Assembly: GCF_004135645.1 (NCBI RefSeq)
Contig: NZ_SDPW01000001.1
Coordinates: forward strand, 434,001-498,000
DNA: 64,000 nt
Source: Senegalimassilia faecalis
Lineage (GTDB): Bacteria > Actinomycetota > Coriobacteriia > Coriobacteriales > Eggerthellaceae
Reading direction: 5' to 3'
In this document: piece by piece, positions 32,175-38,837 of the stretch
Position numbering within the stretch: position 1 is the stretch's first letter
How the letters are laid out: the number at the start of each line of letters is the position of its first letter
Program-made: the position numbers and the translations under genes
Notes under the pieces: generated by a model
Seen by the model: only the letters and a program-made list of their open reading frames with translations
What the model was told of the DNA's origin: nothing
Database searches by the model: none

Positions 32175-32708
32175 CTATTCGGCCCCGACGGCCCTCTCGC
32201 GCGCCATGGGCGCGCGGGCTTCCTGCCCGGCGTGCGCGCGGCTCGCCTCGCGGGCGGACGCGGCGCGCTGCGCCAGCGGCTCGGGCGCCTTCTCGTGCAG
32301 ATGGGCCCACTCGCCGCTGCGGCACTGCTCCGGCGTCGCCTCGCACATGTCGCGCATGGCGCGCTCGAACCGCTCGGGCTCCTGGGCGATGGCGCCGAAG
32401 CTCCAGCTCTCGAAGCCGGTCCACGCGTCGCCGTCGCGCTTGAGCGTCCACCACTCGTCGCCGCCGTTCACCTGCTGGATGAACGCGAGGTCGCGGTAGC
32501 AGAACCCCTGGCGTATGGCCCAGTTGCCCGAGCCGAGCGCCTCGCGGAGCCTGTCGACGCTCTCCGTGCGGGAGAACTCGTAGGGGTACTCCTCGAGGAA
32601 CGGGTCGTCCTGCCAGTCGAAGCCGCCGACCTTGAGCCAGCCGTTCTCCTGGCACTTCTCCACGAGCCCGTCGTGCTCGCGGCCGGTTATCCTCTCGAAG
32701 CCGTCCAT
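32175..32708 (-). CDS. Unknown ICE protein
   Basis: ATG 32708 follows GGCGGAGGG. The 177-residue product starts MDGFERITGREHDGLVEKCQ, includes FDWQDDPFLEEYPYEFSRTE and GFCYRDLAFIQQVNGGDEWW, and ends in an Arg/Ala-rich tail resembling those of its neighbours at 22662 and 31566 (RAASAREASRAHAGQEARAP). The shared tail style suggests common evolutionary tinkering in the operon. No family is recognised. Confidence 0.65.
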   Translation of the reverse strand: MDGFERITGREHDGLVEKCQENGWLKVGGFDWQDDPFLEEYPYEFSRTESVDRLREALGSGNWAIRQGFCYRDLAFIQQVNGGDEWWTLKRDGDAWTGFESWSFGAIAQEPERFERAMRDMCEATPEQCRSGEWAHLHEKAPEPLAQRAASAREASRAHAGQEARAPMARERAVGAE

Positions 32709-32860
32709 GGGCCCTCCGCCTTTCGTTTGTTGCTTGGCGGGCGGCGTCCTCGCGATGGGGGCACGGTGCGAGTCGGAGCAGGCGTGCGTGCCGGCGCGTC
32801 GGCGCCGCCCAAGACGTGTATAGCGATTTCGATTGCGGCGGCGACCGAGGATGCCCGCGA

Positions 32861-32880
32861 TGGGTCGAGCTGGGTCGAGC
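32861..32880. repeat. Perfect 10-bp tandem repeat (TGGGTCGAGC x2), operator candidate
   Basis: Two exact head-to-tail copies with one-turn spacing, in the 201-base gap between the DnaC-like gene and the unknown gene at 32175-32708. The same tandem occurs at 34891-34910 and, degenerate, at 42956-42980. Confidence 0.6.
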
Positions 32881-32909
32881 CGTCCGCGCCTCCACGGGAA
32901 GCGCACAAG

Positions 32910-33698
32910 CTAACCGCGCCGGCGCCTGTCCCTTCCGCCCAGGTAGACGGGCCTGCAGGTCTGGGAGATCCTGCTCGCGATCGCCTCTGCCGTTACGCGC
33001 TCGCCGCGCCTCGCGAGCCTGTCCGCCAGCGCGCCGGGCGCGTAGTTCGACGTGACGATGGTCGGGCGCATGTCCTCGTAGCGCGCGTCGAGCACGCTGA
33101 ACACGGTGCCGACGGACCATTCCGTCGCGTCCTCCTTGCCGAGATCGTCGAGCACGAGGACGTCGCACTTGGCGTACCGCGCGACGGCGGCCTCGGTGCC
33201 GCCCTCGTCGAACGTGGCCTTCACGCGCTCGAGCATGCCCTTGGCCGTCGTGAAGGCGACGTCGTAGCCGGCCTCGGCGAACAGCCTGGCCATGGCGGAG
33301 GCGGCGTGCGTCTTGCCGGCGCCGACGCCCCCGTGTATGTAGAGCCCGGCGCCCCCGTTGCCCGCGAACGAGGCGATGTACTCGGCGAACTCGGGGCGGT
33401 CGGCCTCGGCGGCCCAGTAACGCCTGGGGATGCCCGCGCGCAAGAGCGCCTTCTCCCGGCGGGCGGCCTCATCCTTGGCGGCGAGGGCCGCGCGCCTTCG
33501 CGCCTCGGCCTCCCGCTCGCGGGCCGCGCCCTCGCACGGGCAGGGGGCGGCGGAGACCCAGGCGACCTTTCCCGCCAGCGCCGCGCCGAGCGGATCGAGG
33601 GCGGCGCCGCAGTGCGGGCACGCCCTCGGCTCCGGCTCGTCGAAGGAGAGCCCGGCCGCCCGGGCCTGCTCCAGGGTGATGAGTCCCGCTCGGTCCAT
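32910..33698 (-). CDS. DnaC/IstB-like helicase loader ATPase
   Basis: ATG 33698 follows AAGGAAGGGG. The 262-residue protein has an N-terminal Cys cluster (ACPHCGAALDP, then CPCEG) like DnaI/DnaC-type loaders. The AAA+ domain has Walker A IHGGVGAGKTHAASAM, Walker B KCDVLVLDDLGKEDATEWSV and sensor TIVTSNYAPGALADRL. It lies next to a replication-initiator-like gene and probably loads host helicase during autonomous replication of the excised element. Confidence 0.85.
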   Translation of the reverse strand: MDRAGLITLEQARAAGLSFDEPEPRACPHCGAALDPLGAALAGKVAWVSAAPCPCEGAAREREAEARRRAALAAKDEAARREKALLRAGIPRRYWAAEADRPEFAEYIASFAGNGGAGLYIHGGVGAGKTHAASAMARLFAEAGYDVAFTTAKGMLERVKATFDEGGTEAAVARYAKCDVLVLDDLGKEDATEWSVGTVFSVLDARYEDMRPTIVTSNYAPGALADRLARRGERVTAEAIASRISQTCRPVYLGGRDRRRRG

Positions 33699-33712
33699 CG
33701 GGCGCCCCTTCC

Positions 33713-34228
33713 TTATCTTCTGAAGTCCTTGTTGTCCCTTTTGCTTATTGGGTGGCATATCGTCAGGGGTTTGCCTGACATCTCGTCAGGGGTTCGGGCT
33801 GCGAACCCTGACGGTTCGTCACCCTTGTTCGCGGCGAACCCTGTCATTTCGTCACCCTTTCGCGCCGGGAACCCTGACGAACCGTCAGGGGTTGCCAGCG
33901 CTCCGGGCGGCAGCCTCTCGCGCACGATGCGGTACCGCTTGGTGGCGTGCCCGCGTGCCGGGGCGTGCATGCCGCACTCCTCGATGAGGCCCCGGTCGAG
34001 CAGGTCGCGGATGGCGCGGTGGACGCTGCGCTCCTGCACGTTGAGGAATCGGGCCAGGCCGCCCTTGCTCTCGAAGTAGCCGCACCCGGCGTCGCAGAAG
34101 CCGAAGATGCGCGCGTAGACGAGCAGGGGAAGGCCGGAGAGGCCCAGGTCCGCCATCATGAAGTGCCGTACCGTCGTGAACTCGCGCGGGGAGGGGCCGT
34201 CGCGCCCCTTCGGGCCTGTGGCCGCCAT
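33713..34228 (-). CDS. Winged-helix replication initiator-like protein
   Basis: ATG 34228 follows AAGGGGC, so the N-terminal shadow extension is dropped. In the 171-residue product residues 10-110 form a helix-turn-helix domain (MADLGLSGLPLLVYARIFGF, then GLARFLNVQERSVHRAIRDL), as in RepA_N/phage initiator N-terminal domains. The C-terminal part is an 11-residue repeat (pattern GDExSGFAARx) encoded by 33-bp DNA repeats. Together with the DnaC-like gene 14 bases downstream it looks like a replication module. Confidence 0.7.
   Translation of the reverse strand: MAATGPKGRDGPSPREFTTVRHFMMADLGLSGLPLLVYARIFGFCDAGCGYFESKGGLARFLNVQERSVHRAIRDLLDRGLIEECGMHAPARGHATKRYRIVRERLPPGALATPDGSSGFPARKGDEMTGFAANKGDEPSGFAARTPDEMSGKPLTICHPISKRDNKDFRR
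33803..33901. repeat. 33-bp iteron-like repeats inside the initiator gene
   Basis: GAACCCTG occurs at 33803, 33836 and 33869, exactly 33 bp apart (three helical turns), and TTCGTCACCCTT at 33815 and 33848. The reverse-oriented CGTCAGGGGTT appears at 33761, 33784 and 33883. Candidate origin. Confidence 0.6.
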
Positions 34229-34233
34229 CGGCG

Positions 34234-34482
34234 CTAGCCCCTTCTGGGCGAGCCGACGATGCTGTTCCGCTCGACCCATGCGACGAGCTCGTCGTGCAGC
34301 ACGATGCCGTCGCGCGTCTTGCCGCCGATGTAGCGGATCGGGAACGGGTCGTCGGGGTCCTTGGCGAGCCGGTACATTGCGTCGCGGCTGATGCGCAGCA
34401 TCGCGCACGCCTCGTCGGCGCCGAATATCGCGTTGGTCGATGCGATGAGCCTCACCTGGCTCCTGCTAATGCTCTTGGTCAT
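34234..34482 (-). CDS. Excisionase-family helix-turn-helix protein
   Basis: An 82-residue MerR-like/excisionase DNA-binding protein: ATNAIFGADEACAMLRIS-type layout, seen as FGADEACAMLRISRDAMYRL, then a wing (FPIRYIGGKTRDGIVLHDEL). The Shine-Dalgarno AAAGGAG sits in the loop of a CCTCGAG/CTCGAGG hairpin. A truncated copy exists at 42367-42537. Its role could be control of excision or of the transfer operon. Confidence 0.75.
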   Translation of the reverse strand: MTKSISRSQVRLIASTNAIFGADEACAMLRISRDAMYRLAKDPDDPFPIRYIGGKTRDGIVLHDELVAWVERNSIVGSPRRG

Positions 34483-34560
34483 GGTCGTCCTCGAGCTCCT
34501 TTCGTCTCGAGGCTCCCTCGCGTGCCCGGCCGCGGGCGGCTCCCGGGGCGGTCGCCGCCG

Positions 34561-34779
34561 TCATTTTCTCCCGCTCCTCGACTCGATGTAGGCGTCCACT
34601 GACGCCCTCGACACCAGGAGCTTCCTTCCGAGCCTGTACGAGTCGACCTCGCCCGACCAGATGAGGTCGTACGCCTTGCTTCGGCTCGCCCCCATGTACT
34701 CCTGCATCTCGATCACCGTCATCCACTCGTCGCGGCCCCGGTTGCTCTCGGGTGCCGCGCATTTCGTAGCGTGCGCCAT
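34561..34779 (-). CDS. Small excisionase-type DNA-binding protein, copy 1
   Basis: ATG 34779 follows GGAGGAG. The 72-residue protein has the excisionase fold: MTVIEMQEYMGASRSKAYDL (helix-turn-helix) and SYRLGRKLLVSRASVDAYIE (wing). It is the first gene of the transfer transcription unit. The second copy (42616-42834) differs at several positions, mostly at the N-terminus. Confidence 0.8.
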   Translation of the reverse strand: MAHATKCAAPESNRGRDEWMTVIEMQEYMGASRSKAYDLIWSGEVDSYRLGRKLLVSRASVDAYIESRSGRK

Positions 34780-34848
34780 GGCTCCTCCAATCTTTCCGCG
34801 CGATGCGTCTGCGCGGTCTCGCGTGCGTTTTCGTCTGCGCGACGATTG

Positions 34849-34866
34849 AACCGCCTGATTGCGGTT
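34849..34866. repeat. Inverted repeat upstream of copy 1 control gene
   Basis: AACCGC, 6-nt spacer and GCGGTT, conserved in both copies of the module. Possible operator. Confidence 0.5.
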
Positions 34867-34890
34867 GGTGCGCACGACGGGAGCAGAGAC

Positions 34891-34910
34891 GGGTCGAGCT
34901 GGGTCGAGCT
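34891..34910. repeat. 10-bp tandem repeat (GGGTCGAGCT x2), operator candidate
   Basis: Exact tandem duplication, followed by a partial third unit GGTCG. It lies 112 bases before the small DNA-binding gene and matches 32861-32880. Confidence 0.6.
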
Positions 34911-34974
34911 GGTCGTGCCTTCACGAAATGGCCATGAGCCGCGTGCTTTAGCTGCGAGCTAAGTCCCTGAAAAG

Positions 34975-34998
34975 TAAAAGGCGCCCATGCGGGCGCCT
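34975..34998 (-). terminator. Intrinsic terminator on the minus strand, copy 1
   Basis: AGGCGCCC, loop, GGGCGCCT, then TTTTAC on the minus strand. No gene precedes it within several hundred bases, so it probably ends a non-coding transcript. Conserved in the second copy near 43044-43063. Confidence 0.7.
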
Positions 34999-35241
34999 GC
35001 CTAGTAGCTGGAGTTGTTCAGTTTTGGTTGGAATGCTTCTCTTCCGCGGTGCTGTCGTCCGGGGTCCGGCATCTGTCGTTCGCCTCTTTTGTCGTGTTTG
35101 ATGTTGCGTGTTCTGCGAGCGACCTTGCGCGGGCCTGCCGGCCCGTTGCCCCAGGTGCACCCGGGTAAATGGTACCCACCCGCTGGGACACAGAGACTGC
35201 GGGAGGGCCGTCTGGGCAGGCTGGGATGGACGAGCGGGCGT
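34979..35241 (-). ncRNA. Candidate small RNA conserved in both module copies
   Basis: This segment and its counterpart near 43044-43306 are about 88% identical, have no convincing gene, and end in the same minus-strand terminator. The one shared open frame shows mostly amino-acid-changing differences, so it is not under coding constraint. A GGGCC/GGCCC hairpin inside keeps its stem while its loop varies. The 5' end is not defined. Confidence 0.35.
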
Positions 35242-35634
35242 CGACGGCTCGATTAGGGCTTCTCCGTTACCCTGCAGCTGTTCTCGGTCGCCCGAACGAC
35301 AATATCGCCGAGGTCCGCCACGCCCTCGTCGAGCTGAACGACTTGAGGCCAGACCTCGCGGACATTCTCGCACCGCTCTCGTTGACTAAGTGCCCATCAG
35401 GATCGAATCGTTCCGGGCTTGATTCTGGGCTAAGGCAATATTCGCGACAGCGCTCACTTTCCAGTAGATTCGCGTTGTCGTTCCGGGATTTAGGAGAATT
35501 TCTCTCAGTGAAATCGGATATACCGCATCCATTATTCCGGGCTTCTCAGTTCTGTCATTGACCCAGGTATCACCCGTCTCCTATAGCGAGTGAATATAAA
35601 AATAGGGCAGAGTCGCTTGCGCAAGTCCGCCCCT
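35242..35634. other. Intergenic region without supported gene
   Basis: Unique DNA between the repeated module and the Abi gene. Short frames exist, but none has a ribosome binding site or family resemblance. Confidence 0.5.
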
Positions 35635-35651
35635 AAAACCGTGAAGGTTTT
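35635..35651 (-). terminator. Weak hairpin after the Abi_2 gene
   Basis: AAAACC, GTGAA, GGTTTT, 12 bases beyond the stop. Confidence 0.35.
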
Positions 35652-35663
35652 GCTATCTGCAGG

Positions 35664-36626
35664 CTATTCTACCAACCCGAGCGATTCTGTCAACCTGCGA
35701 AGGAACTCGAGCGCGGAGCGAGCTGCGGCGTCGGGCCCCTTGTCGGGCAGCGCCTCGGTTTCGCCGTCGGCCCTGGCGAACATCTCGGCGAGCTCGGATG
35801 CGGCGCGCGAGCGCGAGGAGCCCTCGGGTACCAGGCCGGAGTGCGCCACGAGCACGGTCGCGACCTCCTGCATGGCCGTGTTCCCCATCCACTTCCTCCT
35901 GGTCGCCTTGGGAATTCCCACGGCGGCGACCCTTCGGGAGACGCCGCTGGACGCCGAGCCCCGGGCGGCGCCCCTCTCGGCGAAGCAGTTGATCAGGCAC
36001 GAGCCGTGCGCGGCGCAGTTGCGGACGGACTTCACGCGCTTGAGATCGTAGTGGGAGGCCTCGAGCCGCCTGTCGCCCCATCGCCTGGCGCAGAAGCGCA
36101 CGAAGTCGATGAGGGTGCCGAACGAGGTGAGCTCAAGGAAGGCCCAGGCAGGCATGTCGCCGGAGTACTTCGCGTAGAGGCTCGAGCTGTAGGGGCTGCG
36201 GCCGCTCATCTTGAGCTCGCGCAGGCGGTACTCCCTGTTTGCAGTGGTAAGCGATGCCATGTAGTCGGCCACGATGGCGTAGCCGTCCTCTCCGCGGTCC
36301 TCCATCTCGCGAAGCAGTGTCACCTTCTGGAAATGCTCGATGTCGAGCGTCATGCCGAGCAGGGCGTGGCGCAGCTCCTGGTCGAGCGCCGCGAGCAGGC
36401 GCAGCTGGCCGAAGTCGAGGTCTACGTAGCGGCCGTCGCGCGGGCCTCCCTCGTATTTCGAGAAGAGTTTGCGGTAGGATGCGAGCTTGAAGAAGTTGCA
36501 CTTGTCGCGCAGGTAGTCCGCGGCCTCTTCCTCGGAACACAGCTCGAAGGCTACGCCCTTCTGCTTGAGGTGCTCTATCTGCTGCTCGATCGTGAGGATC
36601 GGCTTCCTATCGTGGGGTTCGGCCAT
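35664..36626 (-). CDS. Abi_2 family (AbiD/AbiF-like) abortive infection protein
   Basis: A 320-residue protein with AGGAG before its ATG. Family blocks are ILTIEQQIEHLKQKGVAFEL, FFKLASYRKLFSKY, LDQELRHALLGMTLDIEHF and AKYSGDMPAWAFLELTSFGT. The block VKSVRNCAAHGSCLINC contains R-x4-H, the HEPN ribonuclease-type motif seen in AbiD/F proteins. Such genes abort phage infection by RNA damage. It opens the defence block and is transcribed alone. The C-terminal 90 residues are less conserved in character. Confidence 0.85.
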   Translation of the reverse strand: MAEPHDRKPILTIEQQIEHLKQKGVAFELCSEEEAADYLRDKCNFFKLASYRKLFSKYEGGPRDGRYVDLDFGQLRLLAALDQELRHALLGMTLDIEHFQKVTLLREMEDRGEDGYAIVADYMASLTTANREYRLRELKMSGRSPYSSSLYAKYSGDMPAWAFLELTSFGTLIDFVRFCARRWGDRRLEASHYDLKRVKSVRNCAAHGSCLINCFAERGAARGSASSGVSRRVAAVGIPKATRRKWMGNTAMQEVATVLVAHSGLVPEGSSRSRAASELAEMFARADGETEALPDKGPDAAARSALEFLRRLTESLGLVE

Positions 36627-37131
36627 GCTCGGTCTCCTGTCATTGATTTGAGAATCCTATTCTACCAGCATGTTTGCCCTGAATCCTGAAGGCCCGTTCG
36701 CCAACTCATAAGCAAGCCACCTGAGACTACTCACTTTGTTCACGAATGGCGAAGACCTGCGACCTGGGGTTTTGCAAATGGCGCGCAAGCCACCCGCGTT
36801 AATTCACTTGCGATTGCAGCTGGCGGCTTGCAGGCAAAAGGGCGGTTGAGTTTCAAAACGGGCGTTTTCGGCGCCATCGAGCCTCCAAAGGCGACCCGCC
36901 GCGCACTTTGGGACAAAAACAAAAACTCAAAGCCCTGAGTTTGAAAAAAGTTTTTGAGGTTGTCCCAACTTTTGTCCCCGAAGCCGACGAAACGCGACAT
37001 CGCGTCATTCGGCGGCACGCGTTCCGTGTCGATGCCGAAAACTGGGTGTAACTGGAATGACGGGACGGCAGAACCAAAGCCATCGAGTGGGAATAACGGA
37101 AAAAGGTAGCGAAACACAAACCAGCAGGTGG
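36627..37131. other. Degenerate intergenic mosaic
   Basis: No intact gene. Contains repeats of GGGACAAAA/TTTTGTCCC type and AACTGGAATGACGGGACGGC, which recurs at about 52345. Similar debris lies at 46620-46900. It looks like a dispersed, decayed host repeat. Confidence 0.45.
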
Positions 37132-37167
37132 AAATCCCTCACGTTCCTGTGAGGGATTTCTTTTTTT
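37132..37167 (+). terminator. Strong intrinsic terminator
   Basis: AAATCCCTCAC, GTTCCT, GTGAGGGATTT, then C and seven T. Its gene is no longer recognisable. Confidence 0.85.
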
Positions 37168-37321
37168 GCGAAGTTTGGTGCAAGAATGGTGCAACAGGAC
37201 GAAGTCCCCGATTCTGTTGCACCACTTTTGGAAAGGTGGTTTTGGAGATGGCGAGAGACACAGTAAGAACTACTCACAGCATCACGATTTTGTACGTTCA
37301 AGCTTCGTGATGGCGTCATCT

Positions 37322-37759
37322 TTATTCATATCGCACTTCATTCCCGTCTCGCCCGTCAACCTCTTTCAACCTCAACAGCCAGCGTCTCATGCTCCCGTCC
37401 TCAAAGAAGCCGAGCAATGCTCCATCGCAGAAGCGTTCTGCTCTCACGGCTCCGAGCAGAAGCGCCATCACCGCCTGGCCGTCAAGTTCCGATACATCTG
37501 CCCCAGACATTGCTTGGCTGCTCCACTCGAGTCCGTTGCGTTCAAGTATGTCGTGGTAATGCGTGAGCTCGTACTCGGGATGCTCGTCGACGAAGTCGTA
37601 GATTGCCTGTTCAACGTCAGCAACCGTCGTTCCGTAATTCACGTAGGGCATCTTGATTGGGTCGTTCATGGTGCCCTTGCTCTCTCGGTCTACAACCCAG
37701 TTGCCAAATCCCTCGGCATTCTCAATCGCAGGCAGATGTTTTGTCAGGCTCTCAAACAT
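37322..37759 (-). CDS. DUF6508-like protein of the McrBC operon
   Basis: ATG 37759 overlaps the mcrC stop, with GAGGCGG upstream. The 145-residue protein starts MFESLTKHLPAIENAEGFGN and contains PYVNYGTTVADVEQAIYDFV, LTHYHDILERNGLEW and LLGAVRAERFCDGALLGFFE, the pattern of DUF6508. Its function is unknown. Overlap with mcrC suggests it belongs to the restriction unit, perhaps as an accessory or regulator. Confidence 0.65.
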   Translation of the reverse strand: MFESLTKHLPAIENAEGFGNWVVDRESKGTMNDPIKMPYVNYGTTVADVEQAIYDFVDEHPEYELTHYHDILERNGLEWSSQAMSGADVSELDGQAVMALLLGAVRAERFCDGALLGFFEDGSMRRWLLRLKEVDGRDGNEVRYE

Positions 37760-38837
37760 AAGCCGCCTCTGTTGAGAAATGAGCTTCAGCAATACCGTCG
37801 AGCTGCAAACGTATTGTCTCGAAGGGCTGGTTCAGGTCCAATGTCCTCACGCTTATCTGGTTACCGCTCATCTGATACACACCATCAGGCTGCACGTCTT
37901 CGTCGGTCTTGGCGTAGAGCAGCATGCCCGACACGCTATGCTGGTCGTGAGTGCTGGCGAGCTCCGCTTCCTTGTTCTTCACGTAGGTGAAGATCTGGTA
38001 CAGGTTTCCGGAGTGGACGCTTCGCTTGTCGAACTGCTGTTGCGTCGTGTGACTGTAGTACTTCGCGTCGATGATGAGGACGGTCCTGCCTCGTGTGAGC
38101 GTTATGTCGGTGTGCATGGCGGGGAGCATATCGCCGAAGCCGTCGTCGAGTGCCCAGCTGATGTACGGCGCCCCTGCGGAAAGCTCTGGGTGCTCACGTC
38201 TGTAGTACTCGAGGATGAACTTCTCGTACAGGTGGCTCATTCGCTGCTCGTCGAGGAAGTCCATCATGCGGAGACTCCCGCTCTCCCGCGTCTGGAGAAG
38301 GCCCTTCGCGACCAGCCAGCACACGTTCATGAGCATGCGATAAGTCTGGTTGTTCCGGTCGAAGCGCATGTGCCAGTCTTCGCCCGAAAGGTTCACGTCT
38401 TCCACGTCCACGAAGTACGGAAGCAGCCGTCTAAGTGCCTTCTTGCGCGCCTTGTCGATGTCCGAGCGAATCAAGAGCATGATCGTCGCCTTGAGGATGC
38501 GGTTCATGTGAGTGTCCGTGCTGAACTCGTCGTAGCTGCAAATCAGCTGCCTGCGCAGAATTGAGCGCGTCTTCAAGGACTCGGACAGCTCAATCTTGCC
38601 CCTCGGTGAGGAGAGCATATCCTTGCGGTCGATGTACTCTCGGCCAAGACCGCGCTTGAGCTGCAGGCTCACGCCCCGTGACAGTATCTCGGCGAGGAGG
38701 TCGGCGGTGTTGTCGAACTCCTCGGCTGCGATGTCGCGGTAGCCCTGCCCTTGCAGCGTCTGGAACGCATAGGCGAGCATGTGGTAGATGTTCTGTATCC
38801 GGATCACCGGATTGACCTGCGCAACTTGCCGGCCCAC
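37752..38837 (-). CDS. mcrC: McrC-like nuclease subunit
   Basis: A 361-residue protein. The N-terminal region (PVIRIQNIYHMLAYAFQTLQ) is typical of McrC/5-methylcytosine restriction subunits. The PD-(D/E)xK nuclease centre is MHTDITLTRGRTVLIIDAKY (Asp, then D-A-K). The start overlaps mcrB by 34 bases, so both are coupled. It should cut DNA when activated by the McrB motor. Confidence 0.88.
   Translation of the reverse strand: MGRQVAQVNPVIRIQNIYHMLAYAFQTLQGQGYRDIAAEEFDNTADLLAEILSRGVSLQLKRGLGREYIDRKDMLSSPRGKIELSESLKTRSILRRQLICSYDEFSTDTHMNRILKATIMLLIRSDIDKARKKALRRLLPYFVDVEDVNLSGEDWHMRFDRNNQTYRMLMNVCWLVAKGLLQTRESGSLRMMDFLDEQRMSHLYEKFILEYYRREHPELSAGAPYISWALDDGFGDMLPAMHTDITLTRGRTVLIIDAKYYSHTTQQQFDKRSVHSGNLYQIFTYVKNKEAELASTHDQHSVSGMLLYAKTDEDVQPDGVYQMSGNQISVRTLDLNQPFETIRLQLDGIAEAHFSTEAAYV

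Larger units (their letters stand above)
34363..35241. repeat. Long direct repeat, copy 1 (ICE control segment)
   Basis: About 0.88 kb closely similar (roughly 90% by eye) to 42419-43306 in the same orientation. It contains part of the excisionase-like gene, the following small DNA-binding gene, its upstream region and a conserved non-coding segment. Confidence 0.85.

Noticed and set aside
29752-33168. A 1138-residue protein reaching upstream of virD4
   Set aside because: Codons before 31569 read through the PcfB-like and other genes out of frame; virD4 has an ATGA-coupled start at 31569.
33755-33901. CRISPR-like array
   Set aside because: Repeats are short, lie inside a coding frame at 33-bp spacing with no unique spacers of typical length, and no cas genes are present.
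34948-35373. A protein conserved between the two control modules (frames at 34948-35373 and 43013-43543)
   Set aside because: Differences are mostly amino-acid-changing, there is no start with a ribosome binding site, and the frame crosses the conserved terminator hairpin.
37130-37320. tRNA-like attachment site next to the strong terminator at 37132
   Set aside because: No cloverleaf or anticodon arm could be built and no matching direct repeat was found elsewhere in the window.
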